DNA of 64,000 nt from NCBI GenBank assembly GCA_035456405.1, contig DATIDG010000027.1, positions 1 through 64,000 on the forward strand, given 5' to 3'. Below are positions 8,502 to 16,967 of this stretch, one piece after another. The notes beneath the pieces were generated by a model. That model saw nothing but the letters and a program-made list of their open reading frames with translations. It made no database searches and was not told the DNA's origin. The stretch comes from JAGVSZ01 sp035456405 (GTDB lineage Bacteria > Pseudomonadota > Gammaproteobacteria > Burkholderiales > SG8-39). Each line of letters begins with the position of its first letter. Position 1 is the stretch's first letter. The position numbers and the translations under genes are program-made.

Positions 8502-9965
8502 ATGGTGATGCCGATCCTCGTCGCAGGCGAATGGCGCCGCGGCCGCGGCGACGTGTACGCCTCGCGCTATCCCGCCGACGACACCGTCAATGCTGAGCTC
8601 GCCGCGGCCAACGTGGCCGACGTCGAGGAGGCGATCGAGGCCGCCGACGCCGCGCGGCACCGGTCCGACTGGGCGGGCATGAAGCCGCACGAGCGCGCGA
8701 GCATCCTGTACCGCATCAGCGCGCTGATCCGTGAGCGGGCCGAGGAGCTCGCCCAACTCCAGCGGCGCGACAACGGCAAGCCCATTACCGAGACCCGCGC
8801 GCTCGTCGCGAGCGCGGCCGGGACTTTCCAGTTCTTCGCCGCGGCGTGCGAGACGCTCGAGGAGACGCTCACGCCGCCGCGCGGCGACTACCTCACGATG
8901 AGCGTGCACGAGCCGCTCGGCGTGATCGCGGCGATCACGCCGTGGAACTCGCCGATCGCGAGCGAAGCGCAGAAGCTCGCGCCGGCGCTCGCCGCCGGCA
9001 ACGGCGTCGTCGTCAAGCCGGCCGAGGTCACGCCGCTCGCCGCGCTCGAGCTGGGCAGGATCTGCGAGCAGGCGGGCGTGCCGAAGGGCATCGTGAGCGT
9101 CGTGCCGGGCAAGGGGTCGGTGATCGGTGACGCGATCGTGAAGCATCCGCTGGTGAAGAAGGTGTCGTTCACCGGGGGCACCACGACCGGGCGGGCGCTC
9201 GCGCGGCTCGCGGCCGGCAAGCTCATGCCGGTGACGCTCGAGCTGGGCGGCAAGTCGCCGACGATCGTGTTCGAGGATGCCGACCTCGACCACGCGGTGA
9301 ACGGCGTGCTGTACGGCATCTTCAGCTCCTCGGGCGAGTCGTGCATCGCGGGATCGCGCCTTTTCGTGCACGAGTCGATCCGCGCGCCGTTCCTCGAGCG
9401 GCTGGTCGCGAAGGCGAATGCGCTCCGGGTCGGCGATCCCGAGGATCCGCGCACCCAGATGGGCCCGCTGATCACGGCAAAGCACCGCGAGTCGATCGAG
9501 CGCTACGTCAAGCTCGGCCTCGACGAGGGCGGCAAGCTCCTCGCCGGCGGCGAGCGTCCTGCGGGAGGCCTCTATGATCGCGGCTGGTTCTACCGCCCGA
9601 CCGTGCTCGATGGCCTGACGAACAACGCCCGGATCGCCCAGGAGGAAATCTTCGGGCCGGTGCTGGTTGTGCTCACGTTCCGCGACGAGGCGGAGCTCCT
9701 CGCGCAGGCGAACGACAGCGTCTTTGGCCTCGCCGCCGGAATCTGGACGCGCGACTACAAGCGCGCCTGGCGGATCGCGCGGGCGCTCGAGACCGGCACC
9801 GTTTGGATCAACACCTACAAGCAGTTCTCGATCTCCACGCCTTTCAGCGGCATCAAGGACAGCGGCGTGGGCGTGGAGAAGGGGCGGCTCGGCATCCTGC
9901 AGTACAAGCACCAGAAGAGCCTCTACTGGGGGCTGAACGAGCAACCGCTGCCCTGGGCCGGTTGA
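8502..9965 (+). CDS. aldehyde dehydrogenase
   Basis: A 487-residue NAD(P)-dependent aldehyde dehydrogenase of usual length. Visible are the cofactor region TPWNSP, the general base E247 in LELGGKSP, the nucleophile C281 in SSGESCIAGSR, and the EEIFGPV block. An AAGGAA ribosome site precedes ATG 8502. In context it would oxidise a ring-cleavage semialdehyde such as a muconic-type semialdehyde, or an aldehyde released by the ThDP enzyme. Both ideas rest on the neighbours only. Confidence 0.95.
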   Translation: MVMPILVAGEWRRGRGDVYASRYPADDTVNAELAAANVADVEEAIEAADAARHRSDWAGMKPHERASILYRISALIRERAEELAQLQRRDNGKPITETRALVASAAGTFQFFAAACETLEETLTPPRGDYLTMSVHEPLGVIAAITPWNSPIASEAQKLAPALAAGNGVVVKPAEVTPLAALELGRICEQAGVPKGIVSVVPGKGSVIGDAIVKHPLVKKVSFTGGTTTGRALARLAAGKLMPVTLELGGKSPTIVFEDADLDHAVNGVLYGIFSSSGESCIAGSRLFVHESIRAPFLERLVAKANALRVGDPEDPRTQMGPLITAKHRESIERYVKLGLDEGGKLLAGGERPAGGLYDRGWFYRPTVLDGLTNNARIAQEEIFGPVLVVLTFRDEAELLAQANDSVFGLAAGIWTRDYKRAWRIARALETGTVWINTYKQFSISTPFSGIKDSGVGVEKGRLGILQYKHQKSLYWGLNEQPLPWAG

Positions 9966-9977
9966 GAAAGGCTGGCG

Positions 9978-10910
9978 ATGAGCATCCTCGGAATCGATCG
10001 CATCACCTACGGCGTCGCCGACGCCGCGACCTGCCGCAAGTTCTTCCTCGACTGGGGGCTGAAGCTCGTGCACGAATCCGGCGACGCGCTCGACTTCGAG
10101 ACGCTCAACGGCTGCGAGGTGCACGTGCGTGGGATCGAGGACCCGACGCTGCCGCCGGCGATCGAGGACGGTCCCACGCTGCGCGAAGTCGTGTGGGGCG
10201 TCGAGTCGCGTGCAGACATCGACCGCCTGCGCGCGGCGCTCGGCGCCGAGGCGCACTACGCCGAGCGGTACGGCACGCTTCATGTGACCGACCCCAACGG
10301 GCTGGCGCTCGCCTTCCGCCTCACCCACAAGCGCAAGCTTGACGCGAAGGGCGTACCGATGAACGCCTGGGGGCAGCCGGGGCGGGGCGCGAACCGCCGC
10401 AGCACGTTCTACGAGCGCGCCGAGCCGATCGAGGTCGGACACGTCGTGTTCTTCACCGACCGGCTTGCCGACGTCGAGCGCTTCTACGTCGAGAAGCTCG
10501 GTTTCGCGGTCTCCGACCGCTACCCCGGCCGGGGCGTGTTCCTGCGCTGCGCGCCGGAGGGCGGGCACCACGACCTCTTCCTCCTCCAGCCGCCGGCGCC
10601 CAAGCGCGGGCTGAACCACGTCGCCTTCACCGTGCGCGACATCCACGAGGTGTTCGGCGGCGGATTGCACATCAGCCGGTGCGGCTGGGACACCGAACTC
10701 GGCCCGGGCCGGCACCCGATTTCCTCGGCCTACTTCTGGTACGTCAAGAACCCGGCCGGCGCGCTCGCCGAGTACTACACCGACGAGGACCAGCTCGACG
10801 GCGCGTGGGAGCCGCGCGAGTTCCAGCAGGCGCCGGAAGTCTTCGCCGAGTGGGCGGTGATCGGCGGGATCGACGGCAACACGAGGCGCGCGAAGGCGGC
10901 GCCGAAGTGA
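9978..10910 (+). CDS. VOC-family extradiol ring-cleavage dioxygenase-like protein
   Basis: A 310-residue protein with two vicinal-oxygen-chelate modules, as in type I extradiol dioxygenases. The expected 2-His-1-carboxylate iron site can be read in the C-terminal module: H155 in VGHVVFF, H214 in LNHVAFTV and E265 in LAEYYTDED. It is therefore a plausible catechol-type ring cleaver, probably producing the substrate of the hydrolase or aldehyde dehydrogenase encoded in the same operon. It starts 12 bp after the aldehyde dehydrogenase. Glyoxalase-like functions are less likely given the complete iron triad. Confidence 0.88.
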   Translation: MSILGIDRITYGVADAATCRKFFLDWGLKLVHESGDALDFETLNGCEVHVRGIEDPTLPPAIEDGPTLREVVWGVESRADIDRLRAALGAEAHYAERYGTLHVTDPNGLALAFRLTHKRKLDAKGVPMNAWGQPGRGANRRSTFYERAEPIEVGHVVFFTDRLADVERFYVEKLGFAVSDRYPGRGVFLRCAPEGGHHDLFLLQPPAPKRGLNHVAFTVRDIHEVFGGGLHISRCGWDTELGPGRHPISSAYFWYVKNPAGALAEYYTDEDQLDGAWEPREFQQAPEVFAEWAVIGGIDGNTRRAKAAPK

Positions 10911-12139
10911 GCGCGCAAACGCTAGTCATCGTCGGCGCCGGCCAGGCCGGCGGCTGGGCGGCGAAGACGCTCCGCACCGAGGGGTTCGCAGGGCGTATCG
11001 TGCTCGTCGGCGAGGAGGCGCATCCGCCGCACGAACGCCCGCCCCTGTCGAAGGCGGTAATGGCGGGCGAGGCGGAAGCGCCGAGCACGCATCTCTTCAA
11101 GGCCGACGAGTTCGCGAAGCTCGACCTCGATTTTCGGCCGGGTGCGCGCGCCGCATCAATCGATCGCGCGGCGAAGCGCATCACGCTCGCGGGCGGCGAA
11201 TCGATCGGCTACGACAAGCTGATCCTGTGCACCGGCGGCGCCGCGCGCCGGCCGAAGCTCCCCGGCGCCGACGGCACGCGCGTGCACTACCTGCGCACGA
11301 TCGCCGATTCACTCGCAATCCGTGCGTGCCTCGCGGAGATCCGGCACCTCGTCGTCATCGGCGGCGGCTGGATCGGCCTCGAGGTCGCGGCGACGGCGCG
11401 CAAGCGCGGGGTTCAAGTGACCGTGATCGAGGCGCTGCCGCGGCTCTGCGAGCGCACGGTGCCGCCGGAGATCTCGGCGCATCTCCTGGCGCTGCACCGG
11501 CGCAACGGCGTCGAGGTCCTGCTCGGGGCCGGCGTACAGGCGATCGAGGACGGTCCGGCCGGCGTGTCGATCGTCCTTACCGACGACCGGCGCGTGGCCG
11601 GCGACGCGGTGGTCATCGGCATCGGGCTCGCGCCGAACGTGGAGCTCGCGCAGGCCGTAGGCCTCGCAGTCGACAACGGCATCGTCGTCGACGAGCAGGG
11701 CCGCACGTCCGACCCGGACATCTTCGCGGCGGGCGACGTCGCCAACGCGCCGCTCGCCTGCCTCGGGCGGCGCGTGCGCCTCGAGTCCTGGGCGAACGCG
11801 CAGAACCAGGCCATCGTGGCGGCGAAGGCCGCGCTCGGCTCTGACGCCCACTACGACGAGCTGCCGTGGTTCTGGTCGGATCAGTACGACATGAACCTGC
11901 AGATTCTCGGGCTACCCGCGAAGTGGCCGGCGCCGGTCGTGCGCGGGGACGCTGCCGGCGCGAGCTTCAGCCTGTTCTATCTGGAGGGCGAGCGGCTCGC
12001 CGCTGTAGTCTCGGTCAATGCACCGCGCGATCTGCGCGCGGTGAAGAAGCTCATGCAGTCCCGCAAGCCTGTGCGCGCCGAAGACCTGGCCAATCCCGGC
12101 GTCCAGCTGCAGCGCCTCTCGGGGGCAGTCAACGGGTGA
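10907..12139 (+). CDS. FAD-dependent ferredoxin reductase of an oxygenase system
   Basis: A 410-residue pyridine-nucleotide-disulfide-type reductase. It has an FAD GxGxxG motif (VGAGQAGGWAA) at the N-terminus, the HERPPLSK motif typical of oxygenase-coupled reductases, a second NAD-binding motif (IGGGWIGLEVA), the DIFAAGDVA motif and a C-terminal reductase domain. The start is GTG 10907, overlapping the VOC stop. Its role is to move electrons from NADH to a ferredoxin that feeds the Rieske oxygenase; no ferredoxin gene is visible. Its last 11 bases overlap the convergent gene on the other strand. Confidence 0.93.
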   Translation: MSAQTLVIVGAGQAGGWAAKTLRTEGFAGRIVLVGEEAHPPHERPPLSKAVMAGEAEAPSTHLFKADEFAKLDLDFRPGARAASIDRAAKRITLAGGESIGYDKLILCTGGAARRPKLPGADGTRVHYLRTIADSLAIRACLAEIRHLVVIGGGWIGLEVAATARKRGVQVTVIEALPRLCERTVPPEISAHLLALHRRNGVEVLLGAGVQAIEDGPAGVSIVLTDDRRVAGDAVVIGIGLAPNVELAQAVGLAVDNGIVVDEQGRTSDPDIFAAGDVANAPLACLGRRVRLESWANAQNQAIVAAKAALGSDAHYDELPWFWSDQYDMNLQILGLPAKWPAPVVRGDAAGASFSLFYLEGERLAAVVSVNAPRDLRAVKKLMQSRKPVRAEDLANPGVQLQRLSGAVNG

Positions 12140-13442
12140 TGCGGGCGAGGAACGCAATCGGGTCCCACAGGCTCGCGAGCTGCAGCCCGACGAAACCCGC
12201 TGCGATGGCGAGCGCAGCGAAGAGCAGCACGCGTCGGCCGATGCCGGCGCCGCCCGCGATCCATGCCAGCACGCCCTTCGCCACCGAGTTCACGGCGACC
12301 CCGATCAGGATGGACGTCGCCGCGCTTTCCGGCGCGAGCGTCGCATGCGCGAGCCGGGCCATCGACAGGGTGAGGGCATCGAGGCTCGCCATGCCCGAGA
12401 CGGCCCCGAGGACGTACGCACCGCCCGCACCGTAAGAGCGGGTCAGCGCTTCCGCGATGAACATGACGACCGCGAGAAGCGCGCCGAATTTCAGGACCGT
12501 CGGCAGATCGAACGGATTCGTCAGCTCGAGTGCGCTGCCCGCCTCGCTGCGCTCTTCGCGCGATTGCCACCAGCGTCTCAGGACGACCGCCGCGCCCGCG
12601 AGCGACACGAGACCGGCGAGGACGAGCGGCGGGACGAGCCATCGCAGCAGCTCGACGTTGAAGAACCCGGCGATGAGGAGCACCCGTGCCATCATCGTCC
12701 CGCCGGCGAGCACCGCGGCCGCCGAGAAGAGCGCCGTGCGCTCCGGATGCTGCCTTGCAAGCCGCGCCATGTCGAGCGTCACTGCGGTCGACGAGACGAC
12801 ACTGCCGGCAAAAGCGGAGATCAGGAGTCCGCGGCGCTCGCCGGCGATCCTGACCGCCACGTAACCCACGAACGACACCGCCGCGATCACGATCGTCATG
12901 ATCCAGACGTCGCGCGGATTGACCGCGTTCCACGGGCCCATGGGCCGGTCCGGGAGGATCGGCAGCAGGATGAGCGTCATCGCGAGGAGGGCGAGGCCGG
13001 CCCGGAGCTCCGCCCAGGTAAGCCGCTTCACCCACTCGTGCAGCACCGCCTTGAGAGCAAGGAGCCCCGCGGTCGCCACGCCCGCCGCCGCCGCGACGAC
13101 GATCTCGCCGATGACGGCGAGCGCACCGAGCGCGAAGACGAGCATCGCGGCCACGACAGTCGTCACCCCGTAGCTCTGCTCGCGCACGAGCTCGCGATAG
13201 CGGAAGGCGGCGACGATGACCGAGAAGACGAGGAAGGCGACGGCGAGCGCGATCTCGCCGCCGTCGCCGGCGGAGAGCGCGCCCCAGACGCCGCCGAGCA
13301 GCCCGGCGAGCGCGAACGTCCTCAGGCCGGCGGCCCGCTCGCCCTCGCGTTCCTCGCGCTCCGTCCACCCGCGCTCGATGCCGACCAGCAGGCCGATCGC
13401 GAGGGCCGCCGCCAGCCGCTCGAAGAGGTCGATTGCCTCCAT
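12129..13442 (-). CDS. DUF4010/MgtC-like multispanning membrane protein
   Basis: A 437-residue inner-membrane protein. The N-terminal part (about residues 1-140) matches the MgtC/SapB-type fold, with the motif AIGLLVGIERGW in the first helix. The C-terminal part is the DUF4010 domain with many hydrophobic helices. ATG at 13442 is chosen because this family begins just before the first helix; an upstream in-frame extension would run into gpsA in another frame. It lies 17 bp downstream of gpsA on the same strand. Its role is unknown, and Mg-linked functions are only suggested by the MgtC resemblance. Confidence 0.85.
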   Translation of the reverse strand: MEAIDLFERLAAALAIGLLVGIERGWTEREEREGERAAGLRTFALAGLLGGVWGALSAGDGGEIALAVAFLVFSVIVAAFRYRELVREQSYGVTTVVAAMLVFALGALAVIGEIVVAAAAGVATAGLLALKAVLHEWVKRLTWAELRAGLALLAMTLILLPILPDRPMGPWNAVNPRDVWIMTIVIAAVSFVGYVAVRIAGERRGLLISAFAGSVVSSTAVTLDMARLARQHPERTALFSAAAVLAGGTMMARVLLIAGFFNVELLRWLVPPLVLAGLVSLAGAAVVLRRWWQSREERSEAGSALELTNPFDLPTVLKFGALLAVVMFIAEALTRSYGAGGAYVLGAVSGMASLDALTLSMARLAHATLAPESAATSILIGVAVNSVAKGVLAWIAGGAGIGRRVLLFAALAIAAGFVGLQLASLWDPIAFLARITR

Positions 13443-13459
13443 GGCTAGCGGGCCGCTGC

Positions 13460-14458
13460 TCAGTCGGCCCGGCCGGGTGCGCCGAGCTCGGCCATGAGGC
13501 GGGCGACCGCGGCGTCGAGGTCGGCGCCGCGGCCGATCACCTCGTCGAGCGCGAACGTGATCGGCATCCCGATGCCGAGCCGTCGGGCGAGCGCCGCGAC
13601 CGCTTCGACGGAGAAGGCGCCCTCGGTCACTTCCTTGCGCACGGCGAGCACGTCGGCGAGCCGTTTCCCTTCCCCGAGCGCGACGCCGAGCGAGGTATTG
13701 CGCGACTGCAGGCTGTTCGCGGTGAGCATCAGGTCGCCGATGCCGGAGACGCCGAAGAAAGTCTCGGCCCGCGCGCCCTTCGCGAGCCCGAGCCGCATCG
13801 TCTCGACGAGCCCGAGCGTGATCAGCGTTGCGCGCGCATTCTCGCCGAGCCGCTTCCCCGCGGCAATGCCGCTCGCGATGCCGATCACGTTCTTCATCAC
13901 CCCCCCGATTGCCGCGCCGATGACGTCGTCGGAGGGGTGCACGCAGAACCGGGGATTCGCGATCTCGCGCACCAGCCGCGCACGCACGCGGGCGTCTGTG
14001 CAGGCGAGCGTCACGCCGCACGGCAGGTCGTTAGCGATCTCCCGTGCAAACGACGGCCCCGAAAGGACCGCGATCTCGGCGCCGGGGAGCGTCTCGGCCA
14101 GCACCTCGGGCATCAGCGCGCAGCTGCCGCGCTCGATCCCCTTCGAGCAGGTCACCACCGGGGTGCCGCCGGGAATGAACGTCCGCATGTCCGCCGCGAC
14201 GCCGCGCAGGTGCTGTGCGGGCACCGCCATCACGATGAAGTCCTTGCCCCGGCTCGCGGCCGCGAGATCGTTCGTGGCCTTGATCCCGGGCACGAGCCGC
14301 ACGCCGCTCAGGAAGAGCGGGTTGATCCCTTCCTGGTTGATCCATGCGGCGACCTCGGGCTCGCGCGCCCAGATGACCGGGTCGTTGCCCGACCGCGCGA
14401 GCACGCATGCCATCGCGGTGCCGAACGCGCCGCCTCCGATGACACCCACCTTCGCCAT
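13460..14458 (-). CDS. gpsA: glycerol-3-phosphate dehydrogenase [NAD(P)+]
   Basis: A 332-residue cytosolic enzyme that reduces dihydroxyacetone phosphate to sn-glycerol 3-phosphate for phospholipid synthesis. The N-terminal dinucleotide motif GGGAFGTAMA is clear. The catalytic Lys lies in GGVMKNVIGIASG, and the substrate-binding SRNTSLG stretch is present. Length is normal. It is transcribed away from the ABC importer operon; the 277-bp intergenic region between them carries the inverted repeats and a palindromic operator. Confidence 0.97.
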   Translation of the reverse strand: MAKVGVIGGGAFGTAMACVLARSGNDPVIWAREPEVAAWINQEGINPLFLSGVRLVPGIKATNDLAAASRGKDFIVMAVPAQHLRGVAADMRTFIPGGTPVVTCSKGIERGSCALMPEVLAETLPGAEIAVLSGPSFAREIANDLPCGVTLACTDARVRARLVREIANPRFCVHPSDDVIGAAIGGVMKNVIGIASGIAAGKRLGENARATLITLGLVETMRLGLAKGARAETFFGVSGIGDLMLTANSLQSRNTSLGVALGEGKRLADVLAVRKEVTEGAFSVEAVAALARRLGIGMPITFALDEVIGRGADLDAAVARLMAELGAPGRAD

Positions 14459-14518
14459 GTATGGGCCTGACTAGTGACGATCCTAAGCAAACAGGGGATT
14501 TACTAAGCTAAGGGTCGC

Positions 14519-14564
14519 GAGCCCCTTGTTCTACAACGGGGATAGACAAGGGGCTCCCCGTTGT
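14519..14564. repeat. two interleaved perfect inverted repeats
   Basis: Arm A, GAGCCCCTTGT (14519-14529), is the exact reverse complement of A' (14546-14556). Arm B, ACAACGGGG (14533-14541), is the exact reverse complement of B' (14556-14564). The order is A-B-A'-B', and A' and B' share one base, so in RNA the two hairpins (11 bp and 9 bp) would exclude each other. No T tract follows, so it is not a simple terminator. It lies between gpsA and the ABC importer genes. Confidence 0.85.
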
Positions 14565-14656
14565 TCGTACGAAAGCTTCTTGTATCGTGGCCACGCCCCG
14601 CTGAGCTTCGTCGCAAACTCGGTAGATGGATGTTGGGGCGGCTCTCCGGTACCCTC

Positions 14657-14670
14657 TTGACCAAAATCAA
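14657..14670. promoter_or_regulatory. FNR/CRP-like palindrome upstream of the ABC importer
   Basis: The sequence TTGACCAAAATCAA matches TTGAY-N4-RTCAA, 66 bp before the start codon of the binding-protein gene. It is the most AT-rich and one of the less symmetric members of the set in this window. Confidence 0.5.
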
Positions 14671-14735
14671 GCCGCCGGTTGGGCGGTCGCCTAGATTCGG
14701 AGCGCTGGTTCGTTGTCCTTAAGAGGAGGAATACC

Positions 14736-15860
14736 ATGGTTCGACGACTGAAGACCGTTGCGGCGGCCCTTGCGGGGTTGCTCATCGCGGCCGCCCCTGC
14801 CGCGGCGCAGCAGATCGAGAACGAGCTGATCCTCATCACGCCGGTCGCGAAGACGCTGACGGATCCCTTGCTCGCGGAGTTCGCCAAGTACGCCAAGGAG
14901 CGCTGGAACGTCACGGTCAAGACGAGCGCGCTCGCGGCCGGCACGCCGGTCGCCTACGGCCAGATCGTCGAGTGGAAGGGCCGGCCCCAGGCCGACATCT
15001 TCTGGGGCGGCGAGAGCGCGCTCTTCGACAAGCTCGCCGAGCAGAAGCTGCTGGCGAAGCTCGATCTGCCCAAGGCGGTCGTGGATTCAATTCCGACGAG
15101 TATCGGCAAGCCCAAGCCGATCCCGCTCAAGGATCCCAATGGGTGGTGGATCGGCACGGTGCTCGAGCCTTATGGACTGGTGTATCACCCGCGACTGTAC
15201 CAGCGCCTCGGGCTCGAGGCGCCCAAGGATTGGGACGATCTGCTGCATCCGAAGCTCAAGGGGAACGTGGCGCAGTGCGCGCCGACGCGCTCGTCGAGCA
15301 GCCATGCGACGTACGAGGTGATCCTGCAGCGCGACGGCGACGACAAGGGCTGGGCCTGGCTGCAGCGTCTCGGCGGCAACACCGGGATCTTCACCGCGCG
15401 CAGCCGGGACGTGCCTTCGGTCGTGGCGAAGGGCGAGTTCGCGGCCGGCTTTGCGGTGCCGAGCTACATGGCCTTCGAGGATCGCCTGGCCGGGTTCGAC
15501 ATCAAGTTCGTCGCGCCCAAGACGGCCTGGATCACGCCCGAGCCGATCGCGATCCTGGCGGGCGCAAAGAACTCGAATGCGGCGCGCGCCTTCATCGAGT
15601 TCGTGCTTTCCGAGCGCGGCCAACGGGTAGCGATGGAGCGGGGCGTGTTTCCGATCACGCCGAAGTACCGCGTCCAGGGGCCGCCCGGTTCGAAGGCCGA
15701 GATGGCGGTTGAGTTCACCGGCGGGCTGCGCTCCTATTTCGACGTCGACGTGACCAACATCTACGACGACGCCATCGCGCAGAAGCGCTACGAGGCGGTG
15801 AACTCGCGCTTCCGCAAGGACATCGAGTCGATCGCCGAAGAGTTGAAGAAGAAGAACTGA
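14736..15860 (+). CDS. ABC transporter substrate-binding protein, iron(III)/phosphonate type
   Basis: A 374-residue periplasmic binding protein. It has a signal peptide (basic MVRRLK, hydrophobic core, AAAPAAAQQ cleavage region at about residue 24) and a type-2 binding fold of the FbpA/AfuA class. A strong ribosome site AAGAGGAGGA (14721-14730) fixes ATG 14736. The ATPase and fused permease genes follow, making a complete importer. Iron(III) is the commonest substrate of this class, but 2-aminoethylphosphonate and other ligands occur. A decayed relative of its C-terminal half lies at 23476-24020. Confidence 0.93.
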   Translation: MVRRLKTVAAALAGLLIAAAPAAAQQIENELILITPVAKTLTDPLLAEFAKYAKERWNVTVKTSALAAGTPVAYGQIVEWKGRPQADIFWGGESALFDKLAEQKLLAKLDLPKAVVDSIPTSIGKPKPIPLKDPNGWWIGTVLEPYGLVYHPRLYQRLGLEAPKDWDDLLHPKLKGNVAQCAPTRSSSSHATYEVILQRDGDDKGWAWLQRLGGNTGIFTARSRDVPSVVAKGEFAAGFAVPSYMAFEDRLAGFDIKFVAPKTAWITPEPIAILAGAKNSNAARAFIEFVLSERGQRVAMERGVFPITPKYRVQGPPGSKAEMAVEFTGGLRSYFDVDVTNIYDDAIAQKRYEAVNSRFRKDIESIAEELKKKN

Positions 15861-15890
15861 GCCCCCGGCGGGCTTCCCCGGAGCGCGGCC

Positions 15891-16967
15891 ATGCGCATCG
15901 CTGTTCATGACCTCACCAAACGCTTCGGGCCCCTCGAAGTGGTCAGCCGGGCCGGCTTCTCGATCGGGGAGGGCGAGCTGTTCACCCTCCTCGGTCCGTC
16001 CGGGTGCGGCAAGACCACGCTGCTGCGGCTGATCGCCGGCTTCTACTCGCCCGACGAGGGCGAGGTCCGCTTCGACGACCGCCGCGTGAACGAGATGCCG
16101 CCCCACGAACGCGGCATCGGCATGGTGTTCCAGAACTACGCGCTCTGGCCCCACATGACCGTGTACCAGAACGTCGCGTACGGACTCAAGTTGCGCAAGA
16201 TCGGGCGCGCCGAGATCGGGGACCGGGTCAAGGGCGCGCTGGACAAGGTGCAGCTCGCGGGGCTCGGCGATCGCTACCCGGGCCAGCTCTCGGGCGGGCA
16301 ACAGCAGCGGGTGGCGCTTGCCCGCGCGCTGGTCCTCAATCCCAAGATCCTGTTGCTCGACGAGCCGCTTTCCAATCTCGACGCGAAGATCCGGATACAG
16401 GTGCGGGCAGAGATCCGCAAGCTGCAGAAGGAGCTCGGGATTACCACCGTGTATGTCACGCACGACCAGGAGGAGGCGCTCACCCTTTCCGACCGGATCG
16501 CGGTGCTCAACCAGGGGAAGCTCTTCCAGGTCGGAGCGCCGCGCGAGCTCTACGAGCGGCCGGTCAATCGGTTCGTGGCCGACTTCATCGGCATCAACAA
16601 CCTGATCGACGGCACGGTGCGCACGGTCGACGCCGCGGGCGGCCGTCTGACCGTGGCGAGCGTGCTCGGAGAGCTGGGAGCGTTGCCGAACGCGCAGCTG
16701 CGCGTCGGCGACCGGTGCGTGATCTGCATCCGACCCGAGAACGTCGCCTTCGGCGAGGTCGCCGGTGAGCGCAACCTCGTCAAGGGGACAATCGCCTTTG
16801 CCGCCTATCTCGGCAACACGTTGCGCTACGACGTGGACCTCGGGCAGGGCGTCACGTTCAAGGCCGACATCAAGGATCCGTGGCACCACGAGCAGCTGCC
16901 CACCGGCAGCCCCGTGGCCCTGAGCTTCACCGTCGCCAGCACGTTGGCGATACAGGCGGGCGCATGA
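15891..16967 (+). CDS. ABC transporter ATP-binding protein (FbpC/PotA class)
   Basis: A 358-residue ATPase. Walker A is GPSGCGKTT with K41, the signature is LSGGQQQR and Walker B is ILLLDEPLSNLD. The C-terminal TOBE-like regulatory domain covers about residues 240-358. It energises the importer formed with the flanking binding protein and permease. It starts 30 bp after the binding-protein gene, and its stop overlaps the permease start in an ATGA arrangement. Confidence 0.96.
   Translation: MRIAVHDLTKRFGPLEVVSRAGFSIGEGELFTLLGPSGCGKTTLLRLIAGFYSPDEGEVRFDDRRVNEMPPHERGIGMVFQNYALWPHMTVYQNVAYGLKLRKIGRAEIGDRVKGALDKVQLAGLGDRYPGQLSGGQQQRVALARALVLNPKILLLDEPLSNLDAKIRIQVRAEIRKLQKELGITTVYVTHDQEEALTLSDRIAVLNQGKLFQVGAPRELYERPVNRFVADFIGINNLIDGTVRTVDAAGGRLTVASVLGELGALPNAQLRVGDRCVICIRPENVAFGEVAGERNLVKGTIAFAAYLGNTLRYDVDLGQGVTFKADIKDPWHHEQLPTGSPVALSFTVASTLAIQAGA

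Noticed and set aside
8370..10715. A 781-codon antisense open frame, and many similar long antisense frames
   Set aside because: At this GC content stop codons are rare in shadow frames; the product is low-complexity Arg/Ala/His-rich and has no ribosome site, while the plus-strand genes have full family motifs.
12129..14021. A 630-codon minus-strand frame extending the DUF4010 protein upstream
   Set aside because: The extension runs through gpsA in another frame and is Arg/Ala-rich without family sequence; the start at 13442 gives the proper N-terminus.
14519..14564. An intrinsic terminator or an H-type pseudoknot
   Set aside because: No T tract follows either hairpin, and A' and B' overlap by one base, leaving no loop to span an 11-bp stem.
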